From Morella rubra (lineage: Eukaryota > Streptophyta > Magnoliopsida > Fagales > Myricaceae), in NCBI GenBank assembly GCA_003952965.2, contig CM025852.1, positions 17,281,668-17,345,667 on the forward strand: a stretch of DNA of 64,000 nt, given 5' to 3'. Below, piece after piece: positions 25,201-35,944 of the stretch (position 1 is its first letter; each line of letters starts with the position of its first letter). The notes beneath the pieces were generated by a model. It worked only from the letters and a program-made list of their open reading frames with translations, had not been told where the DNA came from and did not search any database. The position numbers and the translations under genes were made by a program.

Positions 25201-26470
25201 TAGACTCTTCCAAGCGAATAAAATTATGATTTACATAATTTGTCATCCTCTGATTAACTCATCAACATTTTCTAATTTTTTTTTAAGTAATGAAGAGAAA
25301 TCTGATGGGCAGAGCCACCGGAGTGGTACTCTCGTATGTACGTACAAGATAAATTCCGGACACGTGTAGTGGCCTCTCACCACAAGCCTTAAGGAAGTCG
25401 TGAGATTTTATTTTCAGTAAGGAGTAGAGCTAGCGCCTGCCACCAACAAAGGTCATCTTTGACCAGCCCAATATTTCTTAGGACATGTTCGGTTGTTACT
25501 TTTTTTTAGGATTTATATTCTACTTTTATATTTACAATCCAAATATCACAAAATATACGTATTTTAATATAACATTTATTACTTTTTTTACACACATTAA
25601 TCTTTCTTAACAATTTTTGTACGCACGTCAATACAATTTTAACATCATCTAAATATTAACAATTTTATTAGAATCCTGCAAATTTCTTCTAAACGAACAT
25701 TCTCTAGTTTATAAAGTAGCGACTTTGGGATAAAAAAAAATATTTTGAAAAAAAAGGATAAAAAAATAAAATACTGAATGTGATTAGATTGCAATTATTG
25801 TCACTTTTTAATTAAAAATAAAATACGGGTGTAATAATAGTGATTATTAAACTTAAAGTGAGAAGGAAAGTTTTATAAATCAAAATTAAAAAAAGTTTAA
25901 AAGATATCGAATAACTACTTGTCAACTCATCTAGTGAACTAAAATATTTGGTTTTTTTTCCTTCTAAAGGTGTTAATAATTAATATAATGCAAATTTTTA
26001 ATCAAAAAATTTGAGGCCTAGGCTTCCATAGGCCTTGGGGGATGTGACCAAGCCTTCTTTATATTTTTCATGCAAAGGCATGTTAAAAAAGAGAGAATAT
26101 TCCTCATGCACATCAACTTCTTAGGTATAATATTAATCGAGGAATTAATATTCTAGGAAAAGCCAACTTTGTGGAAATGCAAAGAGTGGAGCTAAGAATC
26201 CAGTTAGTGGGAGCACGCTTTTTAAAGCCACAACGGACTGTTTGTCTACTTGCACAATTGAGTCTTTAGGGGAAAAAAAAAAGGATTCAAAAAAGAACGG
26301 AGAGGAGGATCAATTTCCCTCCAAGCCATTGGGTGCACCCGAAGGCCCCAAAGGCAGAGTTCACAAAGCGAGTTCACTAAGCTACCTCTCCCCTCCCCCA
26401 TTCACCCGCCAATTCCCGAGAAAGCTAAGCGAGCCCTGACAAAACCTCTTTGTGTCTGCCAATAGCTCCC
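22279..26470. other. AT-rich intergenic region
   Basis: No gene recognised on either strand. ORFs at 22471-22752, 22845-23126, 23418-23675 and 25091-25369 have no domain or consistent codon use. It includes one MITE-like repeat at 25485-25700. Confidence 0.5.
25485..25700. repeat. MITE-like repeat, family A, diverged copy
   Basis: The left end atgttcggttgtt and right end aaacgaacat form short inverted repeats around 216 bp of AT-rich DNA. The internal string ttttaacatcatctaaatatt relates it to the copies at 3019 and 34560. Confidence 0.45.
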
Positions 26471-26476
26471 TACTCC

Positions 26477-26493
26477 TCTTCTTCTTCTTCTTC

Positions 26494-26542
<49 letters not shown>
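26477..26542. repeat. Compound microsatellite (CTT)n (CT)n (AT)n
   Basis: A CTT tract of about 20 bp, an uninterrupted CT tract of about 34 bp and an AT tract of about 12 bp follow each other. CT-rich runs of this kind are common in plant 5'UTRs. Confidence 0.9.
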
Positions 26543-26543
<1 letters not shown>

Positions 26544-26562
26544 CACAGATATATCTGTGTAT
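26541..26562. repeat. Perfect 22-bp palindrome after the microsatellite
   Basis: The sequence from 26541 (atacacagata) is followed directly by its reverse complement to 26562. It overlaps the end of the AT tract. Confidence 0.9.
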
Positions 26563-26712
26563 GGTACCTCTCCTTCGTCTTATTTCTCCACAACGCATTC
26601 TCTATCTGTCTCTCTCTTGATTAACATTGCTTACTCTCTGTCTGCAATTTCCTTCTCTACTGTGGGACAAAGAGACGGCAGTTGGATTTTATAGAGGATT
26701 CAGATCGTTCTG

Positions 26713-29660
26713 CTGCCAAAAGGTTCTCCTTCTTTCTTTCTTTTTTTCTTTCTCTCTGTATCTATCTTTTTCTCTCCTCTCTTCTCTCTTTCTCGACATA
26801 CACACACATATAGTTTGTATCCTGCATGGTTGAAGTGTTAACAGCTTATTTGATCAAAGAAATCGTATTGAGTTGAGCTGTAGTGAATCGGTTTTTTACT
26901 TTCCTCATTCGAACTGAATCCATTTTGAATGGACTGATGTCATGTGAATCATAAACCTGGGAATTCTGCAATTTATATATGAGTGTGTATCTAGTCGATA
27001 TCTGGCTTTGTCGGAGATTTTGTGTCGTTGTCTTTTTTTGGTTTGGTTAAGCGGAAGAAGCTGAATTTCAATCTATATTAGAAGAAGTTGAAAGAGAGAT
27101 CGTTGTCATGTATACTTCAATGTAACAAAAACAAAGTCGAGATATTTTAAGACCTGTTAGGTGTTTTTGTTTGACCGTTTTCAACTTGAATCTCTGTTTT
27201 CCATGATGCTCTGTATGGTACATACAAGAAGAGAAAAAAACAAAACAGAAGAATGAAAAGGTTCCAAAAAATGTGTGTTGGAATCTTTAGTTTTTTTGGT
27301 ATCCAACGGTTGGTTATTGTTTCATGTGGTCATCAAAGATGAAATCAAGTACCATAGATTTTGATCCCTTTTCTTGCATTTCCCATGTTCCCTAACCATC
27401 CAAATGGTGCAACGGTATCATAATTAGTAATAATTTCATAAGGTGGTTGAGGCTTGTCATTGAAGTATGTTTGCTTGTATAAGCTGAGATTTCCTTAGTT
27501 GCTTGGGGTTGATTATTGAGGGTTGCTTATATGACATTTTCATATTCTGGTGTAGCTTGGTTAGAGATCACATATTTTATGTTTTTTCTCTTGACACCGT
27601 GTTAGTTCTACTAGCAAATGTTACAGAGCTATTGGCTTCAGCAATCACATGTAATTTGTCAACGCATTACCACTGCCTCTCAAAATCATAAGGTCATAGC
27701 CATGATGGCCAAAATATGCATTATCTTTAGGTTTGAGCTTTCTAAGTGTTGAGGTTGTGAAGGGGAACAGAGTATAGAAATCTTAAAATGGTGAAAAACG
27801 TTCACACGTTGTACTACTGACTGTTAAAAAATTTACGTTCTTATTCACTTTGATTGCTCGTTTTTGGTAAGTAAAAGTGTTCTTAATTCATGCACGGATC
27901 CTTGTTTATCCTTTTTAATTGTCGGGCTATAGCCTTTTGTACTGCTAAGTTGTTTTGCCTTTGCTTGTTAAGCATTCTTAAGAATGCAGCTTTTCGGCAG
28001 AGTATTAAGTCTAATTTCCCCCAGATGACACCTCTGTTTCCCACAATTTTTGGCTTTTCCTTTGATCGCCAGATTTAGAAACTGAAGGTGTTGCCGTAGT
28101 ATCAGATGCATTCGACTTAGTTCATGCACAGTCCACCATGAAATGGTCACCGCCTCGTGCTTAGGCAACTGTCTCTAGGCATCTTAGATAAAAGCACTGC
28201 GGATGGTTAAGCAGCTGCCCTGCATCATAAAAGATCATTTGTTTTCACAGCATCTCTCTTGGGATGTTGATCCCAGTTCTAACCTCTACTTTAGACATAT
28301 GGATTGCCAATAAGGGTATTATCACCTATCTTTTGTTGAAATTTGTCCGATGTCATTGCCACACTAAGGCCTTACAAGGTAGTCACCATTGGTTGAGACA
28401 ATTTCAGGGGTATGCATTGCAGCTAAAGTAGAAGCTTGTCAAGGTCTCTGCAACCTCAGTCTCGATTTGATAGATCAATACCTATCCCACCCCACCAATC
28501 CCTTTACCTCAACCTTAAGAGAAAATACTTTACCATCAAATTGTAATGCTTTGAGATACTAGTTATATATCTGAAATAGGAATCAATACAAGAAGGGGCC
28601 ATGCTAAATCTTAGAAGCCCTTCTTTTATAACTACTGTGAAGAGGAAAACTTTCTTGTTTGGAGGCTGCGGAAACATGTTGAGCACACTTTGTAAATGGA
28701 AATCTTGTTTAGGTCAAAATTTATTGGACTGATCTACATTGGATGCCAATATATCCACTGAATTTGAAGACAGATACCGATATATTGCTTGTAGGAAAGC
28801 TCTAGGGAAGCAAATATTAGGGGCGGAACCCTCCTAATTGTGTCTATTATGTGGCTCATCTGTTAGGTCTACTTGATGCATGTGCTGTCTATCACTAGAA
28901 TTACATTGGTGTCGAGGTTTATGACACTCCCTTTCTAGCATTTGAGCATTTACTGTTTTACTTTGAGGTTCAAAAATTTGGAGGGTGTGTCAGTCTTCAC
29001 TCCATTTGATTTCTTAAAGGAGATTCATATGTGAGGTTATGAATTGGGACTGATGGTCAAGCATATTTAAAGGGGAAAATATCAATGTGTTCAGAGGAGA
29101 AAAGAAGTTGAAATGAGAATGTGGCGAGCCATATACCACCTAGTAATCCAAGCCAATTGCAACTGATATGGTCGTGAGGGAATTTCATCCAGGGGACAAT
29201 AGCCTTATGGAACAGGGGCAGGATGAAAACAGATGGAAAAAGTAAAAGGCTAACTGAATCCGTGCCAAGGACACAGTTGCTCAGTGGTTTACTGATGACC
29301 CGATAGGGATGTGAAAATTCCTCCTAGACCAGAGGGAGATAAAAGAGTGACCACCAAAGTGAGAGAACATGGTAACTACTTTTATTGCCTAGTAGCTTCC
29401 ACTTTCAGCAAACAAACCTAACCCATGAAAGACAGCTGAATGATCGCCAGTTGAGGATGAGTAGGCCCAGAGAGCATTGGTGAATGATCCCAACATGGCC
29501 ACTATGCAGGTCTGTCTTCATTCTACGCACATGGATAAGATGATGTAATACGCTTCAAGTGGTTCAATCACCAAGAGCGTAAGAACTCAGAAAAGGAGCC
29601 ATGATTAAGTAGGTGCTAACTCTGCTCTTTTAGCGTGTCCACATGCCTCGAGGCCCTCGA
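26713..29660. other. Non-coding region without recognised genes
   Basis: Composition is less AT-rich than elsewhere and resembles long-intron or ancient-repeat DNA. No exon-like ORF with a known domain was found on either strand. Confidence 0.45.
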
Positions 29661-30070
29661 CTAACAAACTTGGGAGTATAGCAAGTCTGGTGTGGGTGTG
29701 TAGGACCTATTCTTGTGATGTAGAGGATCCTCTACAATCAGACTGTTAGAAATTACACGAACGTCCACATAACCTTGAATTACATTGTTCACACTCCACT
29801 TAGCCACATTGTAAGCGACTCTGTTACATTCCCTTGGTACCCATTGAATAGACCAGAGTGCATTCAGTTCAAGCGCTGTCTTCATTACTTCCAGGATATA
29901 CTTTGAATTTCCCAATCCGGGGTCCATTCCGCTGATTTCCATTGGGATATCAGTTCCTTTTGGAGTCTCCTTCTATAAAGATTAACGATTACTCTGTTGG
30001 GGAACCCTTTTGCCATCTTTGTTGCAAGTACTGCTGCTAGTCTTTTCCCTTTTAATGGATTCGTACCTCG
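29661..30070 (-). pseudogene. RNase H domain fragment of a LINE-type retroelement
   Basis: The main frame carries WSIQWVPRECNRVAYNVAKWSVNN, the typical last motif of the plant LINE RNase H (RVT_3) domain. Just upstream on the same strand, other frames read AAVLATKMAKGFPNRVIVNL and LIFIEGDSK, the preceding motifs of the same domain. They are separated by frameshifts and a stop near 29955-29990. The fragment lacks the reverse transcriptase. Confidence 0.75.
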
Positions 30071-31461
30071 CTGTAATGCATGATTGGCAAGTTTTGTAGT
30101 TTTCTTTGATTCTTGAAATAGGCACGAGGATATTATGGTATTCTTGTCGGATATTTTCTCTGGGGAACATGCTCGTCAAGCAGGAATACGAGCTAGTTCT
30201 TTTCCTCTGTATTTAATACAAATTTTCATATATAGCCGGTCTTTTCACGCCTTGGAAAGAAAGTCAAATAGAACCCAATGTCAATTACTTTCTTTTCCTT
30301 CTCTCACACTTGCGAAGATATATATGAGATTTTCCGCCGTAATCCTGCTTTTAAGCATATAGGTTATAGCGGAACCCTTCCAAAAGAAGAACGAAAAAGA
30401 GAATAGAGAGCCCCCTCGCCCATCACCCTTCAAAAAAAAGAGCCTCAGGCCCTCAGCATTTAGGAAGAAAATCCTGCTTTTGTTGGCAGGTTGTGCTAGA
30501 AGACATTTTCCCGGGACTCTATATTTGGAGTAAATAGCTCACTAGGCGCTTGAGAAAGAGAAAGAACAAAAACAAAACAAAGGCTTACTAGGCATGTGAT
30601 GTAAAATTCCATAGTTTTTACAGACTGGTTGGTCCAGAGATTCCACCTGCAAGTCACGATGAGTCCAATTTTTCTGACTCCTAGAAACCATGCCAGTGTG
30701 GATGGTTATAACCATCTCATCAGGTGATTGGCCCAAGAGTTGGGGGAATATCTCACGTAACTGGAGGACCCCACACCATCTAGCTTGCTACTGATCCTTC
30801 CTGCATGAGTGACAAATTGATGGTTTACTGTAAATTCCCTGGCTACTGTGTAACCTTCACGGGCTCTCTCTCCTATCTGGAAAATAGAATCTGATATCTC
30901 TGGCCACAGCAATAATACCAAGTCCACTTGCCTTCGTTTTGTAGAGAAAGCAACAAGGCTGCATGCGAGTCTTGTCTGTTTGGCCTATTCGTTCATTTAG
31001 TCACATGTGTTGGGCACCTTTGTCGTCTCCTTTCTCCTCCTTGCTTTTACTGAAGGCCAGACACTCTAGTAGAGAGGGCCATATCTGATATCTCCTCGTA
31101 ACATCTAAAAAAGATATTTCTAGAGTTCACTCATCATTGGCACTGTGAAGACCGAAAGACTCTCCCCAGCTCGTTCGAAAACTCAGCGAAGGTTAGATTC
31201 TATTCTTTTCTCATAAACAGCTCTAGAATTAGATCAGTCGCTTTTATCATGTTGTTTTTCCTTCCTCTCCCTTTGCCCCGTCCACTCTCTGTTTGTTGGG
31301 TTTTTTTGGGCATTTGCTTCGAGCTTACTGTGCATGTGGTCACTCTTCCGGAGAAAAAGGAATGTATGTAGAACCTAAATTACTTTAAGGTCTTAAGAGG
31401 ACCTAATACATTGACTAGATTATGCCACAGCATGAAAAATTGCCTAACCCCACTTAAATGA

Positions 31462-31730
31462 CAATGGGAGTTAGGAAAGGTTTCATCCTAACAACTGGAT
31501 AAGGATTGTGATGTTACCAACATATGAATGAATTCCATCAATGACCTATTGGGAGCTGGAAAAAGTTTCATCCTAACAACTGAGTAAGGATTGTGATGTT
31601 GCCAACACATTGATGGAATTCATTCATGTGTTGGTAACATCACAATCTTTGTTATAAAATGTAATTTGGGTCATTTATGGAATTTATGAAATTCATTCAT
31701 GTGTTGGCAATATCATAATCTTTGTTATAA
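31462..31730. repeat. Cluster of two direct and two inverted copies of a ~45-70 bp sequence
   Basis: Forward copies at 31462-31541 and 31548-31616 share tttcatcctaacaact and ggattgtgatgtt. Inverted copies at 31609-31656 and 31688-31730 share attcattcatgtgttgg and atctttgttataa. The 31498-31541 arm pairs with 31609-31651 with only a few mismatches, so a long hairpin is possible. Confidence 0.85.
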
Positions 31731-31987
31731 CCTGTTAGACTAAAGCTATAGGACTGAAACAATCATTTGTTTTAACATTTCCATTTTACCCTCCTTATTT
31801 CTCCTATGCACAATCTCTCTTTGGGCGGAGGATTGTAATTTTGCTGTGTAATTTAGGGGTTATAGTATTTTTTTTATCTCTTCAAGCAATCTGAGCCGTC
31901 CTTTAATTTTATTAATGCGGTGGCATAATCTGGTCCACGTATAAAGTCTACTTTAGGACCTCAAAGAAAATAAGAATTCCCTAACCC

Positions 31988-32022
31988 GAAAGAAGAAGAA
32001 GAAGAAGAAGAAGAAGAAGAAG
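31988..32022. repeat. (GAA)n microsatellite
   Basis: About eleven uninterrupted GAA repeats, followed by an imperfect purine-rich run. Confidence 0.9.
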
Positions 32023-33015
32023 GAAGGAGGAGGAAGAAAGTGGGGGAAATTAGAAGATGTTGGTTGGTAGCCTCATTTTCCAGTTATCGGGAAAAGTTGG
32101 AAATAAATATGCAGCGAGTCATTTTCCATTCGAAGTAGGTACCAAGGGGTGCTAAAAACTTTAGGATCTGAGAAGTATATTATATGGTATTCTTTCGACA
32201 GGATTAGAACCATTAGATTGGAAATACCTGGTGTCTAAGCGTTTGTCTGCCATTCTTGGAGCTCTTTACTAGAACATGCTCCTTTCCCCCATGTCCCATG
32301 TGTGTGAAGGTCTGACAACGATGGCTTGGGTCTCAAAATTTTTTGAGATATTTCTGCCAGTGCCCAGTTCTAGCCCCATGTGGGTCTTGTCCCACAGGTT
32401 GATCTTTTTGGTACAGCCAACTTGTGTATGCCTTCGTACCAGAAGGGTACGCCTTTCTTCACGTGGATGGAGAAAGCAAGGAGAACCATGACGCTGGACC
32501 GGACATTTCTCAATGCCAAATTGCCAATGTCTAAAGCGACCTTGTCCTGGAATTCCACTTGATTGCATTTTGTGCTAAAACAAAAATGTCATGTGGCTTC
32601 TTTACGAGTCTCGTAGTTTGTCTCCTGATTTCTCGGATAAAACGACTGCACGCTAAAAAAAAAACACGCAGTATTGATTGCCTCGGCTAAAAAGTGCTTT
32701 TTCTTGAGGCAGTCAAATATTCCGTGACCTTACAAACTTTTAGGCTCGACGGAGTGTGTTAGTAGCCACATAGCCACATAGCCACATGCAGCAGCAGCAG
32801 CAGGTTTCTTTAATGCACTTTTGTCGTGGGCCATGGGAGGCTAATGGCCTGTAGCGACAATTTAATTGCCCGGTCAAGCCTGTTAGCGTCTTTACGCGAC
32901 AACTGGGACAATGCTTTTCGGCGATGGAAATTTGCCATTCATTTGCATGCATTGAAACTGCACTCACTCATAAATTAACACGTGTCATATATACATAGTT
33001 TTCTTGTGAATCAGG

Positions 33016-33210
33016 GGTCTGTTTGTAAATATAAATTCTATATTTCTTAAAATTTTAACCTAATAAAAAATTACAATATAATTTTTTTTTCTCGTTAAAT
33101 TATTATTTTTTATTATAATAAATATTAAAAATTATCTCTCTCTTCACTTTTTTATTAAATTTAATATCTTAAAATTTTAACTTCTACAACATTTTATAAA
33201 CAAACAGACC
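33016..33210. repeat. MITE-like element with inverted ends
   Basis: The left end is ggtctgtttgtaaat and the right end, reverse-complemented, ggtctgtttgtttat. 195 bp, very AT-rich, no ORF. Target-site duplication not evident. Confidence 0.65.
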
Positions 33211-34559
33211 TAAGTCTCTAGCCGTTGTTTGTTTGCGGTGGAAAATATTTAACCCATGTTTAAGTACTTCAGTTAACCAGGTACACTTTGTTTAGTGTTT
33301 GTTCTAAGTGCAAGTGAACAACAGTACCATCCGAGGATCACCATTTTCTCTTTCTTCCCATCTTTGATTAAATAATTAATCAATTTATATAAGATAGGTA
33401 GACTAGGTAAACCTTAAAATTAGAAAGAAAAAAAAAATCATATTTGTGAGGCAATTTGCGATTCGATGTGTAGCTTGGTCAAAGTCAAAGCTCATTGTGG
33501 TACCATCACACGTATACCAATTAAAAATCACAATAACCTCCTTGAGAACTTGAACCGTTCGAATGAATTATGTTAAGTGCCAATGGTGTTGCTCTTGTTC
33601 TCTGCATGTTTTTGCGGTCTACTTTTGACTTCAAGCAATATATAAGATTGGAATATATTTCTTTTATTTTTAAAACCCCCACTAGCATTTAATCTGCCTG
33701 CCGTTGATCGGATGCCTTCATTTTCCAATAGCACTTTCCATGTCTCGTAGTTTTCTTTGCAGGTAAACTCCATGATCATTTTTCACCAGCTGACAATTTC
33801 CTTTTCCTTTTCCTTACCTTCAACGACATTGACAACTTTTTATCTTGCTTTATGGAAACTATTAACTTTCTTGGAAAAAACAATCTGTCTTTTAATTGCT
33901 ACACAACTTGTCTCCCGTAGATTGCAAACTGGATTCCTTAACAAGTGAACATGTTTATAACCTATGATATTTGAGTTTAAGACAATTCAAATGATTGGTG
34001 TTTATTTGTGCATTAGCATCATACGATGGATCTTGTTTACAAAACTTTTCCTTATGTGTTTTTTTTTTCGCTTACAAGATGCCATGTTTTGTAAAAAGTT
34101 GTTCTTTCATACCAAACAAGGCCTCTAGCAATCGCTAATTAAAAGCGAAAAAAACCAGAGCAATCGCTTTTTCAATTCATTTTTAGCATTTGCTCGACTC
34201 TGTGGTTGATAATGTTGGACCACCGTCCTAGAATTTTATCTTTTTCAGATTCAATGGAAAGAGAGTACCCATTTGCCCATTAAATGCAGACTTTCCAAAA
34301 GAGTGTGCGCCGAAGCAGGAAGGTTCTCCTAGGGGGCCGCATCATTGGATTTTTAATGATCTGTCACCTCAGTGCTAACTAATAACTTACCAGTTTTTTT
34401 TTTTTTTTTAAGGATAAGGAGTCACTAATTTAACCTACTCCTTCTTACACGTGATTACAAAAACTTCTATTAACTGCAGAAGGTTTAAAATTGAATCATT
34501 ATTATTGAATTTAAAAGAGTAGATTGACATCGACGGTTCCACGAGAATACAATTAAAAG

Positions 34560-34692
34560 ATGTTCGGTTTTATTTAAATTCTAAAATTCTTATAAATTTT
34601 AAAATTTTAAAATATAATATATTTTTTAACATCACTTAGAAATAAATTCTACACGTATTATTAAAGTTTAACATCGATTAAAAATTTTCCTT
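34560..34692. repeat. AT-rich MITE-like repeat, family A, copy 2
   Basis: Begins atgttcggttttat and contains atattttttaacatcactta and tttaacatcgattaaaaatt, closely matching the copy at 3019-3180. Right boundary uncertain. Confidence 0.5.
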
Positions 34693-34959
34693 ATTTTTGA
34701 GACGGAAGATTTTATCCGTCAACCTTTTTCTCTGCGCACCCACTACCAAACCAATGGGGCTACTGCCTACTAATTTGTCAGTTTAGTCTGGGGATAACAT
34801 TTCACATGTCGCGTAAGCATCGTCTAGATGCGTATTTAGATTGTCTTGTCTTTCCTTTTCATGCGCTGGGGTTAAAACCAGATTTGCTCTCTGATCTCCA
34901 CATAATCTTTTGTATTACTAACTGCATGGCTGGAAGGCTTTATGTACCGTATAACCTCT

Positions 34960-35147
34960 GCACGAGGATTCCGTTGTTCCCTCTCTTTTTCTCTCACTAC
35001 GTTAATTCTATACCGTTTAGATTCTGGAGATTTCCCTCTCTCTCTGTCTGTCTGTCTCCCACTCTCACCCATTGGGTGGTCTGGCTGATAAGATATCGTC
35101 CTGGTTGAAACTCATCTGCAAAGATTGGAACAGTGGACTTTAAATAG
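34960..35147 (+). promoter_or_regulatory. Probable TPS1 5'UTR exon
   Basis: A CT-rich transcript-leader-like stretch (tctctctgtctgtctgtctc near 35037-35056) runs to a donor-like site ggactttaaatag/gtgagg at 35148. The matching acceptor tttgtttctag lies at 35935, ten bases before the ATG. This gives a 5'UTR intron of about 790 bp. The 5' end is a guess. Confidence 0.5.
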
Positions 35148-35944
35148 GTGAGGCCCTTCTCCTCTTTTTGCTTTCCGCTTCTTAGATAGCATATTGCTTG
35201 TTATTTCATGGATTCGGTATGGTTTTTTGTTTGGGCGCTTTCTTGTATAATAAACAGGTGTTTTTTAATCTTTTTGTATGTGTTTCTTGTTCAAGTAATC
35301 TGTTCACTTATTCCAGTGTTTGCAGATGATAGAGCATCCTGGTATTACAGGGTGATGTTTCCTCACTAAAGCTTACTCAGTTTCCATATTTTCTCCGTCC
35401 AATATTAGTATTTCCTTCGTGCGATGTATTTTTTGTTTGAGCTGAGTGATCTGCGCTTTAGAATCTCGGACAGAAGGAACAAGAAACCTATGTTTTTTCC
35501 TCCAGCCATTGCTATGGCTGCTGTTGTTTTTCTCGTATTTTATACTGTTGGAAATTGGTCTTCAAATTTCTAAGCTTTATCGGGAACAGACAGTGTAGAC
35601 CCCATTTCCTTACCTCGTGCAATTCAGTGGATCCCATTAGTTGAGCTATCGTTTTCCTCTTTTTTTCCTACTGTTATTTGGTTGTTTTATTCGATGTGCC
35701 TTCTTGCTTTTTCTTTTTATATCCTGTCATTAGAGAATTTTATTGTGCAGTAGAAATATTTTCACTTAATTTAGAACAATGATGTTCTTATTACCTAACT
35801 TAGGGAATAGTCAGAGCTGTGTGTGGCTTATGATCCTTATTGAAGACTTAATTGACTTTAAACAAAATGTAGGGGACAACCTTTCTGAGGAAAGCCTCAG
35901 TACTTGTTGATTTTGTACTGAAGGTTTGTTTCTAGAGGGATCGT

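Larger units (their letters stand above)
26440..26712 (+). other. 5'UTR-like pyrimidine-rich segment without an attached coding exon
   Basis: The stretch resembles the start of a plant transcript: CT-rich, little AT-rich DNA, then a purine-containing stretch ending at gctgccaaaag followed by gttctcct. No ATG-initiated coding exon follows. It could be a distal first exon of the TPS1 gene (9 kb downstream), the start of a non-coding transcript, or a relic. No TATA box is obvious. Confidence 0.3.
30071..34950. other. Gene-poor region upstream of TPS1
   Basis: Contains an inverted/direct repeat cluster, a GAA microsatellite, two MITE-like elements and several ORFs with no domain (for example 30706-30927 and 32269-32568 on the minus strand). 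Stretches at 30600-30950 and 32270-32570 are less AT-rich and may be old transposon sequence, but I cannot classify them. Confidence 0.45.

Noticed and set aside
32269..32568. 99-codon minus-strand ORF in a less AT-rich stretch
   Set aside because: Open frames exist on both strands and none shows a known domain; probably an old repeat.
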